Positions 10,174-21,164 of a DNA stretch of 64,000 nt are shown here, in pieces. The translations under genes were made by a program, and so were the position numbers. Under the pieces are notes generated by a model that was not told where the DNA came from, made no database searches, and saw nothing but the letters and a program-made list of their open reading frames with translations. This DNA comes from Pictodentalium vernedei (Eukaryota; Mollusca; Scaphopoda; Dentaliida; Dentaliidae), in NCBI GenBank assembly GCA_031216915.1, contig CM062296.1:663277838-663341837 (forward strand). The letters run 5' to 3'. Each line of letters opens with the position of its first letter. Position 1 is the stretch's first letter.

Positions 10174-10930
10174 CGGTAGAGGTGGAAGGCATCTAGTATA
10201 CAATGATCACAAGTACAGAATAAAATCTCGAAGGGCCGATGCAGTTCGCTGGATATCCTGCAACAAAAACACTGAATACGAAGAATGATATGATAGGTTC
10301 TGGTGGAACACAACACAACCATCCACCAGATTTCAAACAAATTAAAGTTGATAAGTTGTTGGCAACAATGAAACAAACTGTGGTTTGCGAGTCTAAAACT
10401 GTCTCTTCAATATACCGTACCAAGAACTTGTATCGTCACTAAGAAACGAACAAAGTGAATGCAGTGTAATAGAAAAAGTGCCAACTTTTTATAGTGTAAG
10501 GTCATCTTTGTACCGTCTCGTGCTAAGACCAGACCACCTCTTCCAAAGACACGGTCAGGCATAGATCTACCAGATAGTTATCAAATGACTACAACCGGTG
10601 ATGAATTTCTTCTGGCAGATGGCGGAGAAAACAAAAAACCTTTAATATTTACAACAGAGAGAAATTGTTCTGTGATGGCACCTTTGACAAGTGTCCTAAA
10701 GTGTTTTTTCAACTTTACCCCGTGCATGCATTCGTTGAAAATAAAATGGTTCCACTTGTTTATGGATTTCTTCCAAATAAAACACAGGCAACGTACACTA
10801 GATTTTTCAGACTTATAAGTGAAAAGACTCAAGAAATAGGTTTTTCGCTGACACCGTCTTACGTTTCTACCGATTTTGAAAGTGCATCACAGAATGCCAT
10901 AAGAGCAGTTTTTTCCATCTGTCATCACGA
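10174..10930 (+). pseudogene. FLYWCH zinc finger + MULE transposase pseudogene
   Basis: The first part (10174-10290) encodes GRGGRHLVYNDHKYR and WISCN, the first half of a FLYWCH zinc finger (Cys ligands). The second half with the His pair, TQHNHPPDF, follows in a different frame (about 10305). Downstream come KTRPPLPKTRSGIDLPD, MTTTGDEFLLADGGENKKPL and then the MULE transposase core: FCDGTFDKCPKVFFQLYPVH (first catalytic Asp in DGTF), PLVYGFLPNKTQATYTRFF and VSTDFESASQNAIRAVF (second Asp in TDFE). The order FLYWCH then MULE is a known family of Mutator-derived animal genes and transposons. The copy lacks the C-terminal third with the last acidic residue, and has at least three frame changes, so it is broken. 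No introns are evident. Confidence 0.75.
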
Positions 10931-11269
10931 AAGGTTATTCACACCTCTGTGTACCACCTTTGGAAACAATAACCGTCAGCAAACCGAGACGACCCCCACT
11001 AATCCAGCCAGAACCAATGAAAATTACATTATGCCAACCATTAATTTAATATTTCCAAAAATATTTCAAAAAATATTTTAGGAAAAAAAACATTACCCAG
11101 TACAGAAATTAGAGATGGTCGGTTTTGTTTTTTAAGACTGAGTTTCGGTTCGGTTTTAGGAAAAAAACCTTGGTTTCTGTTCGGTTTTTCTTTAAGTACA
11201 GATAATAAATAATACTTGGGGCTCTAGAACTTGACAAAATCCGCAATAGTTTGTTCGACACCACTCACT

Positions 11270-12820
11270 AAAGAGGCCCTAGGGGGCCTGAGGGCGTTCA
11301 CCTGACATGGTAGTCTTAATATCAAACCAGGGACTTGATTTGAATAAGCTGCATATGCCCCTCCTAAGAAAAGCATATACCAACTAGATGAAGCAGTTGT
11401 GCCCACACAATATACAGGATTTTTCCTTCTATTTTCAGTTCCTGCACTTTTTTTTTGAGATAAACACATAAAAACAGATTTTTTTTTATTTTTCTTCGGA
11501 AATTTTCAAAATCCCAAACAAAATATTTTGAGCCTAAATTTTTTTTTTCTTCTTAAAATTGACAAAAATGCATAAAAAAACAAAAAACTAATTTCTGGAT
11601 TTTGGTCCAAAATTTTCTAAGTCACACCCGGACCCCAACTTTTCAGTGTAGAAAAAAAAAATGTTTGTCTTAAAATTGACTGAAACACATAAAAAAAAAG
11701 TCCCACCAGACCCCAAATTTTCATTTTCAGTGTAAAAAAAAACAATTTTTATCTTAAAATTGACCAAAACGCATAAAAAACTAATTTCTGGATTTTGGTC
11801 CAAAATTTGTAAGTCCGGACCGGGACCCCAAATTTTCAGCCTAAATATGAACCCAGGGATTTGGCTTGAACAAACTTCAATCTCACCTCCCTTAGCATGC
11901 TGCATACCAAATATCAAAAGATTCCTATTGGTCGATCTGAAGAAGAAGATTTTTAAAGAATATTCCTCATACTGCACTAATTTAAACATTTCGGGCTCCC
12001 ATAGAGAGCCCAAATATGGACCCAGGGAATTGATTTCAATAAACACGTGAAACAATCTTCCAGAGATGTTATATGTGAAATCTGAAAGCTTTGGAGCAGT
12101 GGTTTGGGAGAAAAGTAGTCTTAAATGTCTTTCCCATTACCCACAGTGTTAAAAAATGCTGACTCAGCACTTTTTCAAAGTACCAAAAAAGTATGACAAA
12201 ACCGATAGCAATTTTTTTTTACCCTTCCATTCTGTTGGTCCTAAGGAAGCTTCACACCAAATAAGAATTCTCAGTGCCGTGTAGTTTTGGAGATATGGGC
12301 GTTTTAATTTTTTTCTATTTTTAGCTCCTGCGGTTCCCATGGGGCGACAGGAAAAAAATTTGGGCATAAATTAAGTACTTATGACCCAATAAGCCCTCAT
12401 ATCAAATTTGGTTCAAATCTGCCTCTCGGTTTGGAAAATAGAAATTTTGGGCTTGGCGAAAATTCTTGCCCCTCCCAGAACAAAGGCAAATATTGCCCGT
12501 CAAACTTCTCTTGAACAAACTTGAGTCTACGCCTCAAATGGAAGCTTCATATCAAATATCAAGTCTCTGCTACGGCTGGTTCATGAGAAGATTTTAAAAA
12601 ATTTTGTGCATTTTGGCCCCACCCCCCACGTCAATATGAGCAGAAACCCAATTTTAAGAAAAACCCAAATGCCCCAATATAACCTTTACTCATGTGAAGT
12701 TTCATTGAACTGCAGCCAGTGGCTTGGGAGAAAATGACCCAAACACCACCTTCACGACATACGACGGATGACAAAAAGTGATCAGAAAAGCTCACCCTGA
12801 CTTTCAGTCAGGTGAGCTAA
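11270..12820 (+). mobile_element. Hairpin-ended repeat, copy A (pearl/Helentron-like)
   Basis: It starts with AAGAGGCCCTAGGGGGCCT, like the starts at 29736 and 48615, followed by a CACCTGAC block (11299-11306). The body contains units with CAAATATCAAAAGATTC and GAGCCCAAATATG, then a long tail shared with the other two copies. It ends in a hairpin at 12790-12819 with arms AGCTCACCCTGAC / GTCAGGTGAGCT and the terminal bases TAA. It is non-coding: the open frames within are chance translations. Bivalve 'pearl' elements and Helentron-associated repeats have this layout. Assignment is by architecture, not by a search. Confidence 0.65.
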
Positions 12821-13390
12821 CAACCAGAATAAACAATCAACCATTAAAGGCACGAAAAAACTGGAAAAGCTGACCTACCACAGCTGAATTACTGATTTGT
12901 TTGAGTGAACAATAACCATTTGGGATTTTCCAAATGCTCTAACTCACATAATGCTGACCTTCTTTTAGACATCATTCACTATTATATAATCACTGTTCTT
13001 TGTAAATTACTTGTTGGCTTGCAACTCCAGCAGTGAAAGCTCGTCATAGTTAATTGGGTTTTGGTGGTACAACACTTGTGGGGGGTTGATGCACTTGAAT
13101 TTTTGGTCAAGGCTGGACAAAATTATATAATGAATTCACATATGGGACCGGTCTAGTCTTAACACTTTACTTAATTTGTCACTCAAATGACTCCTCTTAC
13201 TATCATATACCATCATTGTTAATAGAATAAACATTACTGTTTTCCTCTTTAAGGGTTCACTCATCTCTTTTTGTGAACACACACTCCCTAAACCTACCCC
13301 CCCCCCTCCCCTTACAGTTATAGTCTGGGGTAATTCAGGTTTATTTATTAAGGGCCAGGCCAGGTGTTGTGATCGTCCCATTTGTCAAAT
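12821..13390. other. Nothing recognised
   Basis: Contains a C-rich run (about 13299-13313). No gene or terminal repeats. Confidence 0.45.
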
Positions 13391-13618
13391 TATCTATTTA
13401 TTTATTTATTGGTGTTTAAGGTCAAATATTTCTGCACAATGGCTAATCATGACCGCAACATGGAGATAAAGTCAGGTTTAGTCAATCGTTTATACCCATG
13501 CTGCTCATTTTAGAGGACTTCCACCCGAAGCACTAGTGTATGCGTCCTATTTTAACAGTAAAACATAGCTGGTTTACCAAATAAGCAAAAACCGCTTCAC
13601 TTCTCCAGTGTCTTAAAG
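13391..13618 (-). repeat. Dispersed repeat R, copy 3
   Basis: It starts with ATTTATTTATTTATTGGTG and GTTTAAGGTC, followed by GTTTATACCCATGC and AGAGGACTTCCACCC, matching the copies at 2886 and 3432. Reverse-oriented SINE/LINE-like, no coding. Confidence 0.5.
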
Positions 13619-13690
13619 GGGTGTCAAAGTAATTACTGCCCTGCCAAGACAAGATATTTGCACTGAGCCAATGATAGTTCTACTGATGTA

Positions 13691-14060
13691 CTCTTGAGTT
13701 CCAAATAAACATACCCAGTATGTTCATTAATTTTCAGAATATTTGCCACCCTGTATGAAGTTTATTTGGGCTTGTATGTTTATTAAAAATACCACCAGTG
13801 TTAAGTGAATGCCTCATATTGGAGACATACTATGTTATATTTTAGTCTGTTTCAGACTCTAACTCATACAGGACTGTTACCTGGGCTTTAAAGCCCAGGT
13901 AACAGTACTGTATGGGTTAGGGGTATTACAGAAATGACAGTAACTTGATCATGATTTTCCACCCTGTACTTTTATTCTGCCCTGTACTTCTATGTGTATT
14001 CCTCCGATTTTGCACCCTGTACTTTTATTCCGCCCTGTACTTTTATTTGGAACTCAAGGG
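13691..14060. mobile_element. TA-flanked MITE with inner foldback
   Basis: A 370-bp element between TA at 13689-13690 and TA at 14061-14062. The ends CTCTTGAGTTCCAAATAAA and TTTATTTGGAACTCAAGGG are inverted. A strong inner palindrome at about 13863-13922 has arms AACTCATACAGGACTGTTAC and GTAACAGTACTGTATGGGTT. CCCTGTACTT is repeated near the right end. Tc1/mariner-type by TA duplication. Confidence 0.65.
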
Positions 14061-14354
14061 TAAACACTCAACAGAAACGGCCAGATGTATTAACTCAGCA
14101 TTACCAGCTTGGAGTTAGAGGGATTTATTTATTAACTCCACCAGGGGCAACCGTTTACCAGTCAGCAGTTTAAACCATTTGAGCATTAACCAGGTCTCTA
14201 CTATTACCAACTATTGACCATTTACTAATGGTAGTTTGAACCTATTGTGCAATAAACAGTGCATTAACCCATCACCTAACCAATTGGAATGACTTGAGTG
14301 TTAACCCTGGCGGCCACACCATTTTTGTTCACTCTAACACATTTAAGGGTCTGA

Positions 14355-14593
14355 ACCATTTACCTTTCATGATAGACGAAACTTGCAAACAGAATTCTTG
14401 AATAATTATTTTTTTTCAAGTTTTGCATCAAAAGCATTGCTTATGACCCCTCATTTGGACGAGATCGATGAGCTCCTTCAATGAGGAATCATAAGCTATG
14501 TTTTGGGGACAAAAAATCAGAAAATAATGATAAATGAATGAGGATTTTGATGAATAGCTTTGGCTGGTTTTGGCCTATGCGTTGGGTAAAGGG
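14355..14593. mobile_element. piggyBac-like MITE, family P1, copy 3
   Basis: The right end is GTTGGGTAAAGGG followed by TTAA (14594-14597). The left end is degenerate (ACCATTTACC). The central hairpin GACCCCTCATTTGGACGAG / CTCCTTCAATGAGGAATC matches the family. Confidence 0.55.
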
Positions 14594-14597
14594 TTAA

Positions 14598-15628
14598 GGG
14601 TTTACACCAAGATTTAGCTGCAGCCCTGTCCCCAACACGCTATATAATGTTCAGAATATGTTTAATTAGTATCATTACAAGAATTGGATCTTGCTGATTC
14701 AAGTGAAAATTATGCACCTGATCGGTTCCCGTAACTTCTGGTTCGGGAAATGAGTATTTGTTCGTGTCTTAATACGTTTACTAGTAGGTAACATTCACGT
14801 GAACTGAATGACCGTCCGTATAAAATTTCCAAGCATGTTTCTTTAATTTGTATCTGGGGTCTTGCCATTGGAGAAAATTTTTAAAAATAGACCTAAGTTT
14901 TAGCAGATGACCCATCAAAGATGAAGAGCGTTTTGATGGGTTATGTGGCTGGAGATATATTTATGATACTTCTAAAATCATTGCTATTCTGAGGTGAAGC
15001 CTTGACACTGAAAATGACAACACTTCATGAATAAATTTCAAACTCAAGAAAATAAAGGATTGTGATGTTGGCGACAAGAGTTGTGATGAAAGTTTATCAG
15101 ACATAGAACACCCAGGAATCTTTGAAACATGTGTTTTCAAAGATTTTGCAGGCTTTCACTTTTGCCTATGCTATTTATCGTTCCTCAGGATTTCTGCTAG
15201 GTAACCAAGCTAGTCATTCCGCTGACATTCATCATATTAACCAACTTGATACAACAACATGACAACCCAAGAGGTTTAGAAGTTAACCAAATAAAATTTA
15301 AACAAACCCACCTACAGCTATTGTAAGTGTGTTTTGTCTGTAAAATCATAAGAGAGACCAAGGATAATTGATGGAAATTTTCTGTGGAACATTTAATAAC
15401 CCTCACCAAGAACTAATAGCCGGGGCTGCCAGATGTTCAAATGTGTTACAGTGTGAAGAATTTACCGCTGCTATATGGCCAGAGGGAAATTACTGGAAAC
15501 CCCAAATTCAGTACATGGAGATTAGATTACTGAAACACATGTTAAGTTGAGTTTCAGTCATGTGCAAGCTTCTGTCAATAATAAGGCTGTCAGGATTATC
15601 AAATTTTTAGTTGGTTAATCATCAATGT
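14598..15628. other. Nothing recognised
   Basis: About 1 kb of AT-rich DNA without a supported gene. The two short open frames (15197-15409 and 15368-15550) show no domain or splice context. Confidence 0.45.
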
Positions 15629-15636
15629 TAATCGAC

Positions 15637-16254
15637 GAGTGCTGAAACGGTTAACCGATTAATCGATCAACCAGTGATCAACATCTTGATAGATCCAAAA
15701 AGTAATTGATTGATTAACCGTTAGTTTTGAACTACTGAATTATATGGGTTAACAAAGAAACAAACTTACTCCAAAACAGGCAAGCATTGTCATTCTGACT
15801 CACATCAATTACATGAGACAGAGTAAAGCATGCAAGTTACTTGCTGACATACTTGGTTACTTGCATGATCATCATACTGTATCAGTGACTGAAAATGGTC
15901 ATTCTTAACCCTTTTCCCATTGCAGGTAGCAGACGGTACATGCAAAATAAATTCATGAATTACTAAAGATTTTCAATTTTTGTCTCAAACACATAGCTTA
16001 TGACCCCTCATTAGCATGGGCTCGTTCCAATGAGAGGTCATAAGCAATGTTTTTGAGACAAAAATAGAAAACGTAATAAATTTGGAGTTTTTTGTATATA
16101 GGCCTAGTCGGTTTTGTTTGTTACGTTGTGTAAAGGGTTCATGCTGTCAATCATCAACGGTGTGGCATTATTCAGATATCTATTTGGACAAGTGATTAAC
16201 CAGTTAACCACGTGATTAATTGATCAAGAATACCCCTTAACCATTTCAGCTCTA
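15637..16254. mobile_element. hAT-like non-autonomous element with 8-bp duplication
   Basis: Flanked by an exact 8-bp direct repeat, TAATCGAC, at 15629-15636 and 16255-16262. The inverted ends are GAGTGCTGAAACGG and CCATTTCAGCTCTA (11 of 14 matching). Subterminal repeats of TTAACC and ATTAATCGATC occur on both sides, as is common in hAT MITEs. A piggyBac-like MITE (15909-16137) sits inside. No transposase. Confidence 0.7.
15909..16137. mobile_element. piggyBac-like MITE, family P1, copy 4
   Basis: It begins CCCTTTTCCC after TTAA (15905-15908) and ends GTGTAAAGGG before TTCA, a decayed TTAA. The central hairpin GACCCCTCATTAGCATGGGC / CGTTCCAATGAGAGGTC has arms continuing as CTTATG / CATAAG and TGTCTCAAA / TTTGAGACA. 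It is nested in the hAT-like element at 15637-16254, so it is younger than that element. Confidence 0.65.
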
Positions 16255-16262
16255 TAATCGAC

Positions 16263-17547
16263 AGTTAGTCAATTAAGTCATTTGTAATAAATTTAAGAAA
16301 AATCCTCTAATTAATACTTGAAAATCGAAACTAATCTGCATTTTGTCTGCTGTTTGCTGTGAAAATGACAGAACTCTGGGTAAGTTTTCAGTAAAGTGTG
16401 ACTGCATGGAAACGCTGAAGTAACAGCAATGGATTGTTGCATCAATGCAAACTATATAAATTCATATCACAGTTCATGTTGGGTTTCCAAAAGAAACAGT
16501 GTGGTATGCTTTGATATCTTAGAATATATAGCACCCAACTCTATTCCTATACAAGTTGCAATAGCTTAAACTGAATCCTATCATCCTAATTTTCAGTTTT
16601 GAAATTCTACATGTAATTTTCACTTTCCCCAAATTCCCATGTGTCATTTGATTTAATCGAGTGTCCCCTACTGAAAGTACCTTCTACACAGTACTCTGCG
16701 ATACTTTGTGAAACTCCCTTTCTTCCTACAGAACACCACTTATCCAATACTGTTAAGGGGGTCGTCCAACGTAGCTTTTGAGCATTTTTTGGAAAATTTT
16801 CACACTGCCCTAAATATGAATTAAAGCGGTGAATGACGACATATTATATATCAAAATAATGACAAAAGTATACAAAACCCAAATTTATCGACTCTTTGAA
16901 ATTTTATTTTTATTTTTTGGCTTTTGATGACAAAGAAATTGCCAGCCACATAAGTAACCGTCAGGATTAACAAGGAATAGATCGGTAATTGGAATGTCTG
17001 AGTTGTAAATAAAAGACTATACACTCCATACTCAGAGAGAGGATATTTATCATTTCATTACAAATGTGGTGAGAACGCTCAAGGGAAAATGGATGACCAC
17101 AAACGCTTGATTCTGTTTGGGCAACACGTTTGTTATGATCTCGTGGGTTTTTGGGCAAAGCTGAGAAATGATTTGATTTCTCACGATCTGAAATCTTCAA
17201 ACAGTAACATTTCACTGCTGTTTTTGAATCTGGCAGGCAATGTAATGTACAACTCACGACATATTCATAGGAAAATATTCAACTGACAATGTGATAATTG
17301 TGAGATACAGTCCATAGTCGTACTGTTGAGATCAGAATCTGTATAATGTGACGCAAGTGTCAGCAAGGGATTAATACACCACCAATTTGAACTACTATTA
17401 TTTGGTTGGTGACGATGATCAAAATAAAAAAGTGGAAAATTATATTTGAAAACAGAAATATATTTACATCAACATACATTACAGTCCTCACAATTGTATA
17501 TTTACGTTTTTACGAAAAAATAATTTTACAGTCGCCGAACTATATTA
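16263..17547. other. Nothing recognised upstream of the LINE
   Basis: Contains short open frames (16967-17257 minus and 17089-17286 plus) without domains. The end of this stretch may hold a 5' UTR or a decayed first ORF of the LINE that starts at 17548, but I see no coding motif in it. Confidence 0.4.
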
Positions 17548-18492
17548 GTGAGGCCAGAGGCAAGTATAACTAGAGTGGACATAGATGGGGTAATCAAGAG
17601 CGAGGGGGACAGAATAAGTTTACCAGGACTAGCGCCAGAAAACAATGGGCCCAGTAGGCAGAAGCCAATGAACCTCGGTACCCTGAAAGTGGATTATAGC
17701 AACATCCAGGGTCTCCACCGGAAAGTAAGTGAAATTGCTACATTGATCGAGGCAGAGGAGTTTGATGTCATGGGCTTAAGTGAGACGTGGGTAAGACACG
17801 AGGAATGGGTAGACCAAGTAAGCGGGTGTGTGTGGATATGTGTAGGGCGAACGGAAGGCCAGAAAAAGGGGGAAGGGGTAGGCATGTACATTAAAGAGGA
17901 TTTAAAACCGTCGCTGATCACAGATCTGGAAGATATCATCACCTCGGCTGAGGTGTCAAAAGAAATTGGATGGGTAAAGATCAGTCTGAGAAACAAAAGT
18001 ATTGCCCTTGGGATTGTGTACTGTGTGGTGGAGGAAAGTAAACCCGAGTGGAATGACTCGATATACTCAACACTAAGGTCCAATATCACTGAACTAGAAA
18101 ACAGGGGGCTTGGTATAATTCTGATGGGCGACTTTAATGGACACATAGGTGATAAGGAAGAAGGCATAGAGGGTGGGGACAAGAAAGTCAACAGGAATGG
18201 AAGGAAGCTGTTGAACTTCACAAATGAGCTCGGTCTGAAGATTCTGAACAGGGACGCTAGATGTAAGGGGAAATGGACCTGGGAGAGAAACGACCAAAAA
18301 TCAATAATTGACTACATTCTCACAGATATGAATTTATGGAGGGAGGTGATAGGGGTAGAAGTGGACAATGAGGGAAAAATGGAGTTGGATAGTGATCACA
18401 ACTTGATTACAGTGACGATGAGGGCTAAAAACCTAGAGAAAAGCAAAGGAAGCTTCAAGGAGGTTTGGGAATTCAAAAAGGATGCCGACTGA
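17548..18492 (+). pseudogene. LINE-1w apurinic-type endonuclease
   Basis: A 314-codon open stretch. In life this domain nicks target DNA to prime reverse transcription. Motifs in order: NIQGLHRKV (about residue 52), LSETW (77-81), MGDFNGH (193-199), IDYILTD (254-260) and SDHNLI (282-287). These are the Asn, Glu, Asp-x-Asn, Asp and Ser-Asp-His signatures of the exonuclease-endonuclease-phosphatase fold. The first codons are not obviously the native start, and the real ORF may begin upstream. The frame is cut by a TGA at 18490-18492. The same frame continues at once with a helical linker (18493-18954), so this is a single nonsense change in a once longer ORF. Confidence 0.8.
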
Positions 18493-18954
18493 GCGAAGTT
18501 CGAAGAAAAACTTAAACCAAAGCTTGCAGCCGTACACAAGGGGAGCAGTGTACAGAAGATGGCCGACGCCATAGTTGCGAGCCTAGTGGAGGCAGGGAAG
18601 GAAAGTGTAGGAAAGATTAGGGTGCCAATACGGGAACTTGGGTACAGAGTGAACGAAGAACTGAAAAGGGCCATAAAGGTTAGAAAAGCTAAATGTGCTG
18701 CATACAGGAGAAGTAGAAAACTTAAGGGGGTGGAAAGCAATGAGGCCATGGTAGCAAAGGAAGAATACCAACAAGCACGAAATAAAGTAAACAAGATTAA
18801 AGACGACAACCGGAGAGTGCGAAAAAGCAGTCTTATTAGGACTATAAGAACGACAGGTGGGTCGAGTTGGAGCGTATTTTGGAAATGGGTGAACAAACGT
18901 AACAAAGGGAATAACCCACAGAGCATTAAAGTAGATGGCAGAGTTACAGAATAG
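18493..18954 (+). pseudogene. LINE-1w linker between endonuclease and RT
   Basis: Same frame as the endonuclease. It is Lys/Arg/Glu-rich and probably helical (AKFEEKLKPKLAAVHKG, then VRKAKCAAYRRSRKLKGVE, then SLIRTIRTTGGSSWSVFWKW). This matches the usual spacer of about 150 residues before the reverse transcriptase of APE-type LINEs. The frame stops at 18954 before the RT starts. Confidence 0.6.
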
Positions 18955-19010
18955 AGAGATCAAATCGCATTAGAACTAGTCAAGCACTGGGAAAAGGTAA
19001 ACAATAAGCG

Positions 19011-20175
19011 ATGGGGCATGGAGTGTCTGAACCAGGTCGAGGAAAATCTATCGAACTTCGTGTGCAGCGAATCAAAACTGAGGAGGTGCGAAGGGTGATC
19101 TCGAAATTAAGGAATGGAAAAGCGGGAGGGGTGGACGAAATTCCAAACGAGTTCATCAAAAAAGGGGGAGAGGAACTCTTGGAAAGCCTAACTGCCCTAT
19201 TCAATTTAGCAATAGAAAAACAAGAGGTCCCAAAGGAGTGGAAGGAAAGTAAAGTGACATTTATTCAAAAAAGGGGGAAAAAGACGTCTTGGATAACTAT
19301 CGAGGGATCTCTGTCAGCAGCAACATTGGAAAAGTCTTTTGTAAAGTCCTGTATGGGAGATTAGAGGAGGTGATCGAAGAGAAGGGTTTTTTGGGAGAAA
19401 TCCAGAATGGCTTCAGGAAGGGAAGGAGAGTCACTGACCATCTTTTCACGCTATCCCAAATGATAGAATCCGCGAAAGCAAAAAAGAAAAAGATGTTCAT
19501 GGCCTTTCTGGATGTTAAAAAGGCACATGATAGAGTATGGAGGGAAGGTATGTGGCGCAAGCTGGAGGCTCTGGGCTTGGGGGGCGAGTTTGTTGGGATT
19601 ATGAAAGCATTATATAAAGATGTACAGAGTGAACTTAGCCTGGGAAACATTACAACAAAACGAGTGCCTATGGAGATAGGCCTAAAACAGGGGTGTATCC
19701 TTTCGCCAATTCTTTTTGCATTGTACATCAAAGGTTTAGGAGATGAACTCCTGCATAGCGACGAGGGGGTTGCAGTTGGTGACTTGAAGATCCCAGGGCT
19801 ATTTTTTGCAGACGATATGGTGCTAGTGTCAGAAAGCGAAGAAGGGCCAGCGAAGATGCTGGGAATTGTTGGGAAATATGGGAGCAAATGGAGACTCGAA
19901 CTTAATGAAAGCTAGAGCAAAGTTATACCTGTGGGCCGCAAAGTGGACCCCACTCGAAGGTGGAGAGTGGGGGAGTTCTGCATTCCGGAAGGTAGCAGTA
20001 GACTTCTTAGTGTAGGAGAGACTAGTGACTATGAGTACCTGGGGGTAAATATAAACATAACAGGAAGAGGCATCTACCGAAACCACACAAATAAATTGAT
20101 TCTGAAGTGGAAGCGAATCCTTAACCAAATGAAACTTATAGGGACAGTTTCAATAAGGTTTTCGTGGGGAAAGTT
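19011..20175 (+). pseudogene. LINE-1w reverse transcriptase
   Basis: Reverse transcriptase that copies the element RNA onto nicked target DNA. The first part (19011-19364) holds RRVISKLRNGKAGGVDEIPN and PKEWKESKVTFIQKRG. The second (19289-20175, shifted frame) holds NYRGISVSSNIGKVFCKVL, NGFRKGRRVTDHLF, FLDVKKAHDRVW (palm, first Asp), GLKQGCILSPILFALYI and FFADDMVLVSE (catalytic Asp pair). After ADD a TAG at 19913-19915 interrupts, and the frame then continues with YEYLGVNI and LILKWKRILNQMKLIG. The stretch ends where DIRS-3 is inserted. At least two frame changes and one stop make it inactive. Confidence 0.8.
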
Positions 20176-20222
20176 AAAAAATTTATAGTGATTTATATAT
20201 TTTTTATACTTACCAATGACCC

Positions 20223-20400
20223 AGACATAGCTGGTGCTAATTCTCAAAAATCTCGGGCCAAACACAAATTTTGCCCCCCAATCCCCAAAATTTGCATCTA
20301 AAACCGAAAAATCATGTCCTAAATGGTCCTCCATACTTTTCCTCCACTGCACATGCGCAGTGTCAAGGAGGTCTCGAAATTGGTGCCAATTATCATTCTT
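20223..20400 (+). repeat. DIRS-3 left inverted terminal repeat
   Basis: About 178 bp (AGACATAGCTGGTGC...CACTGCACATGCGCAGTG...AATTATCATTCTT) found inverted at 28377-28556. It contains the inner palindrome CTGCACATGCGCAG. The outer edge (20176-20222) is not part of the shared repeat but is mirrored in the internal complementary region. Confidence 0.85.
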
Positions 20401-20472
20401 ACAAGCAGTGCCTGGTCAGCGCTATGTACTCAGCGGGGAGGTACGAGTTCCCAACTCCTGGGAGGGCCATCC

Positions 20473-20560
20473 CTGTCTGGGTCATTGGTAAGTATAAAAA
20501 ATATATAAATTACTATAAATTTTTTAACATTTTTATACCGTACCAATGACCCAGACATAG
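20473..20560 (-). repeat. DIRS-3 internal complementary region
   Basis: Its first half (GTCTGGGTCATTGGTAAGTA...TATAAATTTTTTAAC) is the reverse complement of the element's left outer edge (20176-20235). Its second half (CCCAGACATAG) corresponds to the right edge. In DIRS elements such a region templates joining of the two ends in a circular intermediate. Confidence 0.8.
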
Positions 20561-21164
20561 TTGAATAGAAAAAAGGCTGGAGGGCCTAGGACATAGAGGA
20601 AAATCCAATAAGCTCAACTATATATAATAGAGTTATCCCCTCGAGGAGAAAAGGAGGATTAGGCTTTACATGTATCTTTCTTATTTATGATAAATTAGAA
20701 AGACACAACACCCTTCATAATTGAGCATAATAACATCCATGTTCTCTATTAACATCCAGTATAACCCTTTCTACTAATTATTTTTAAAGTAAGCCAATAA
20801 ATAAAGTAAGTCCAGAGAATTGAGACTCTTTATACTCTTTATAAAAAGTGTCCGAGGATTGTATATTAACGCCCGTTTGACACGTGACATATACAAATGC
20901 TTCACACCGAGCTACACTTTAAAAATATGATATGAATGAATTTAAACATTAGCTTTACACTTTAAAACCATCCCGGTACCGACTGAGAATTACTGACTCC
21001 AGAGGAGGTATCCCCTTGCTTTTCACTATAAAGCAGGTGACCTAAGGGAACACCCTCCCCCCACCCCTTCCCCTTGCCCTGGGTCAAATAGCACAGAGAG
21101 AAGAGGGCAGCAAGACAGAGTCACTTCCGGAACAGAAAGCCTGCATAACTATAGTTGCAACTGT

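Noticed and set aside
11588-12055. 155-codon minus-strand open frame
   Set aside because: Low-complexity translation inside hairpin-ended repeat A, recurring in parts in copies B and C. No domain.
12790-12819. Hairpin as a rho-independent transcription terminator
   Set aside because: The context is eukaryotic, and the same kind of hairpin forms the end of several repeats. Structure belongs to the element, not to transcription termination.
17694-18926. Long minus-strand open frames (175 and 176 codons) opposite the LINE
   Set aside because: Antisense shadows of the endonuclease and linker. Ser/Leu/Phe-rich, no domain, and the sense strand has clear motifs.
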